Program-made: the position numbers and the translations under genes | Notes under the pieces: generated by a model | Databases searched by the model: none | Seen by the model: only the letters and a program-made list of their open reading frames with translations | What the model was told of the DNA's origin: nothing | Shown here: piece by piece, positions 22,044-22,143 of the stretch | How the letters are laid out: the number at the start of each line of letters is the position of its first letter | Position numbering within the stretch: position 1 is the first letter of the stretch | DNA from: Cloacibacillus sp. | GTDB taxonomy: Bacteria; Synergistota; Synergistia; Synergistales; Synergistaceae | Direction of reading: 5' to 3' | Assembly: GCF_020860125.1 (NCBI RefSeq) | Contig: NZ_JAJBUX010000047.1 | Coordinates: 6,847 to 28,989 of the forward strand | Length of the DNA stretch: 22,143 nucleotides

Positions 22044-22143
22044 TATGGCAAGACACTGCAAAATATCTATATCGTATGGATCGAGATAATTTTTCAGCAG
22101 TATACGATCTAAGAGCAAACGTCCCCAGCCATCCGGCAGACTG
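22044..22143 (-). pseudogene. Fragment of a second hipA, truncated at its 3' side
   Basis: 97 of 100 bases match 17506-17605 without gaps, in the same orientation, corresponding to HipA residues 71-104 (DSLPDGWGR...LAI). The three differences all change amino acids (H90Y, G95D, R101C), suggesting loss of constraint. On the left (toward the toxin C-terminus) homology stops sharply after LAI and the frame runs TLNLLFCLYIVHYRL-stop. The rest of this copy, including its N-terminus, lies beyond the window edge. Confidence 0.85.

Noticed and set aside
1..22143. CRISPR arrays or rRNA genes
   Set aside because: No regularly spaced repeats and no rRNA-like sequence were seen on reading either strand.

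Overview
The window looks like a moderately GC-rich anaerobic bacterium, most likely a Synergistota member (Cloacibacillus/Synergistes-like). This is inferred from gene content and order (single-chain Fe-S serine dehydratase, class II FBPase, DUF4416 next to ftsY, a tRNA-Sec gene). No 16S or other decisive marker is present, so the assignment is tentative.

Layout. 39-2167 (+): a two-gene nucleoside salvage operon, purine-nucleoside phosphorylase then pyrimidine-nucleoside phosphorylase, closed by a strong terminator. 2478-3992 (-): a fused L-serine dehydratase. 4122-4218 (+): tRNA-Sec. Its last 19 nt recur exactly at 8736-8754 and bracket a 4.5-kb AT-richer decayed island. The island holds a dead IS66-type element (4453-6663), a remnant of a phage tail module (tail assembly chaperone with a -1 slippery heptamer and an in-frame amber codon, then a truncated tape-measure start), a possible small membrane protein and an apparently intact GIY-YIG nuclease-like gene. 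No integrase is left.

9088-16600 is housekeeping core. A metallo-beta-lactamase-fold hydrolase (-) is divergent from a tight operon tmk-holB-ricT-ftsY-DUF4416 (+), in which genes overlap or nearly touch. purB and glpX (+) follow.

16687-22143 is a second accessory segment, AT-richer in places. It contains a hipBA toxin-antitoxin pair with a visible paired operator and an apparently leaderless promoter; a 446-aa protein with a helix-turn-helix-like N-terminus and unknown function; a structured leader with a short amber-interrupted ORF; and a three-gene DUF3791 / DUF3990 (ADP-ribosyltransferase-like) / small-partner cassette that resembles a toxin module. At the right edge is a 97%-identical 100-bp copy of part of hipA, so a second, truncated hipA lies across the window boundary.

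Most interesting points: the island in tRNA-Sec; the tail chaperone frameshift site; the two in-frame amber codons, alongside no TAG terminator among the 18 intact genes; the ART-like cassette with its structured leader; and the hipBA operator/leaderless architecture.
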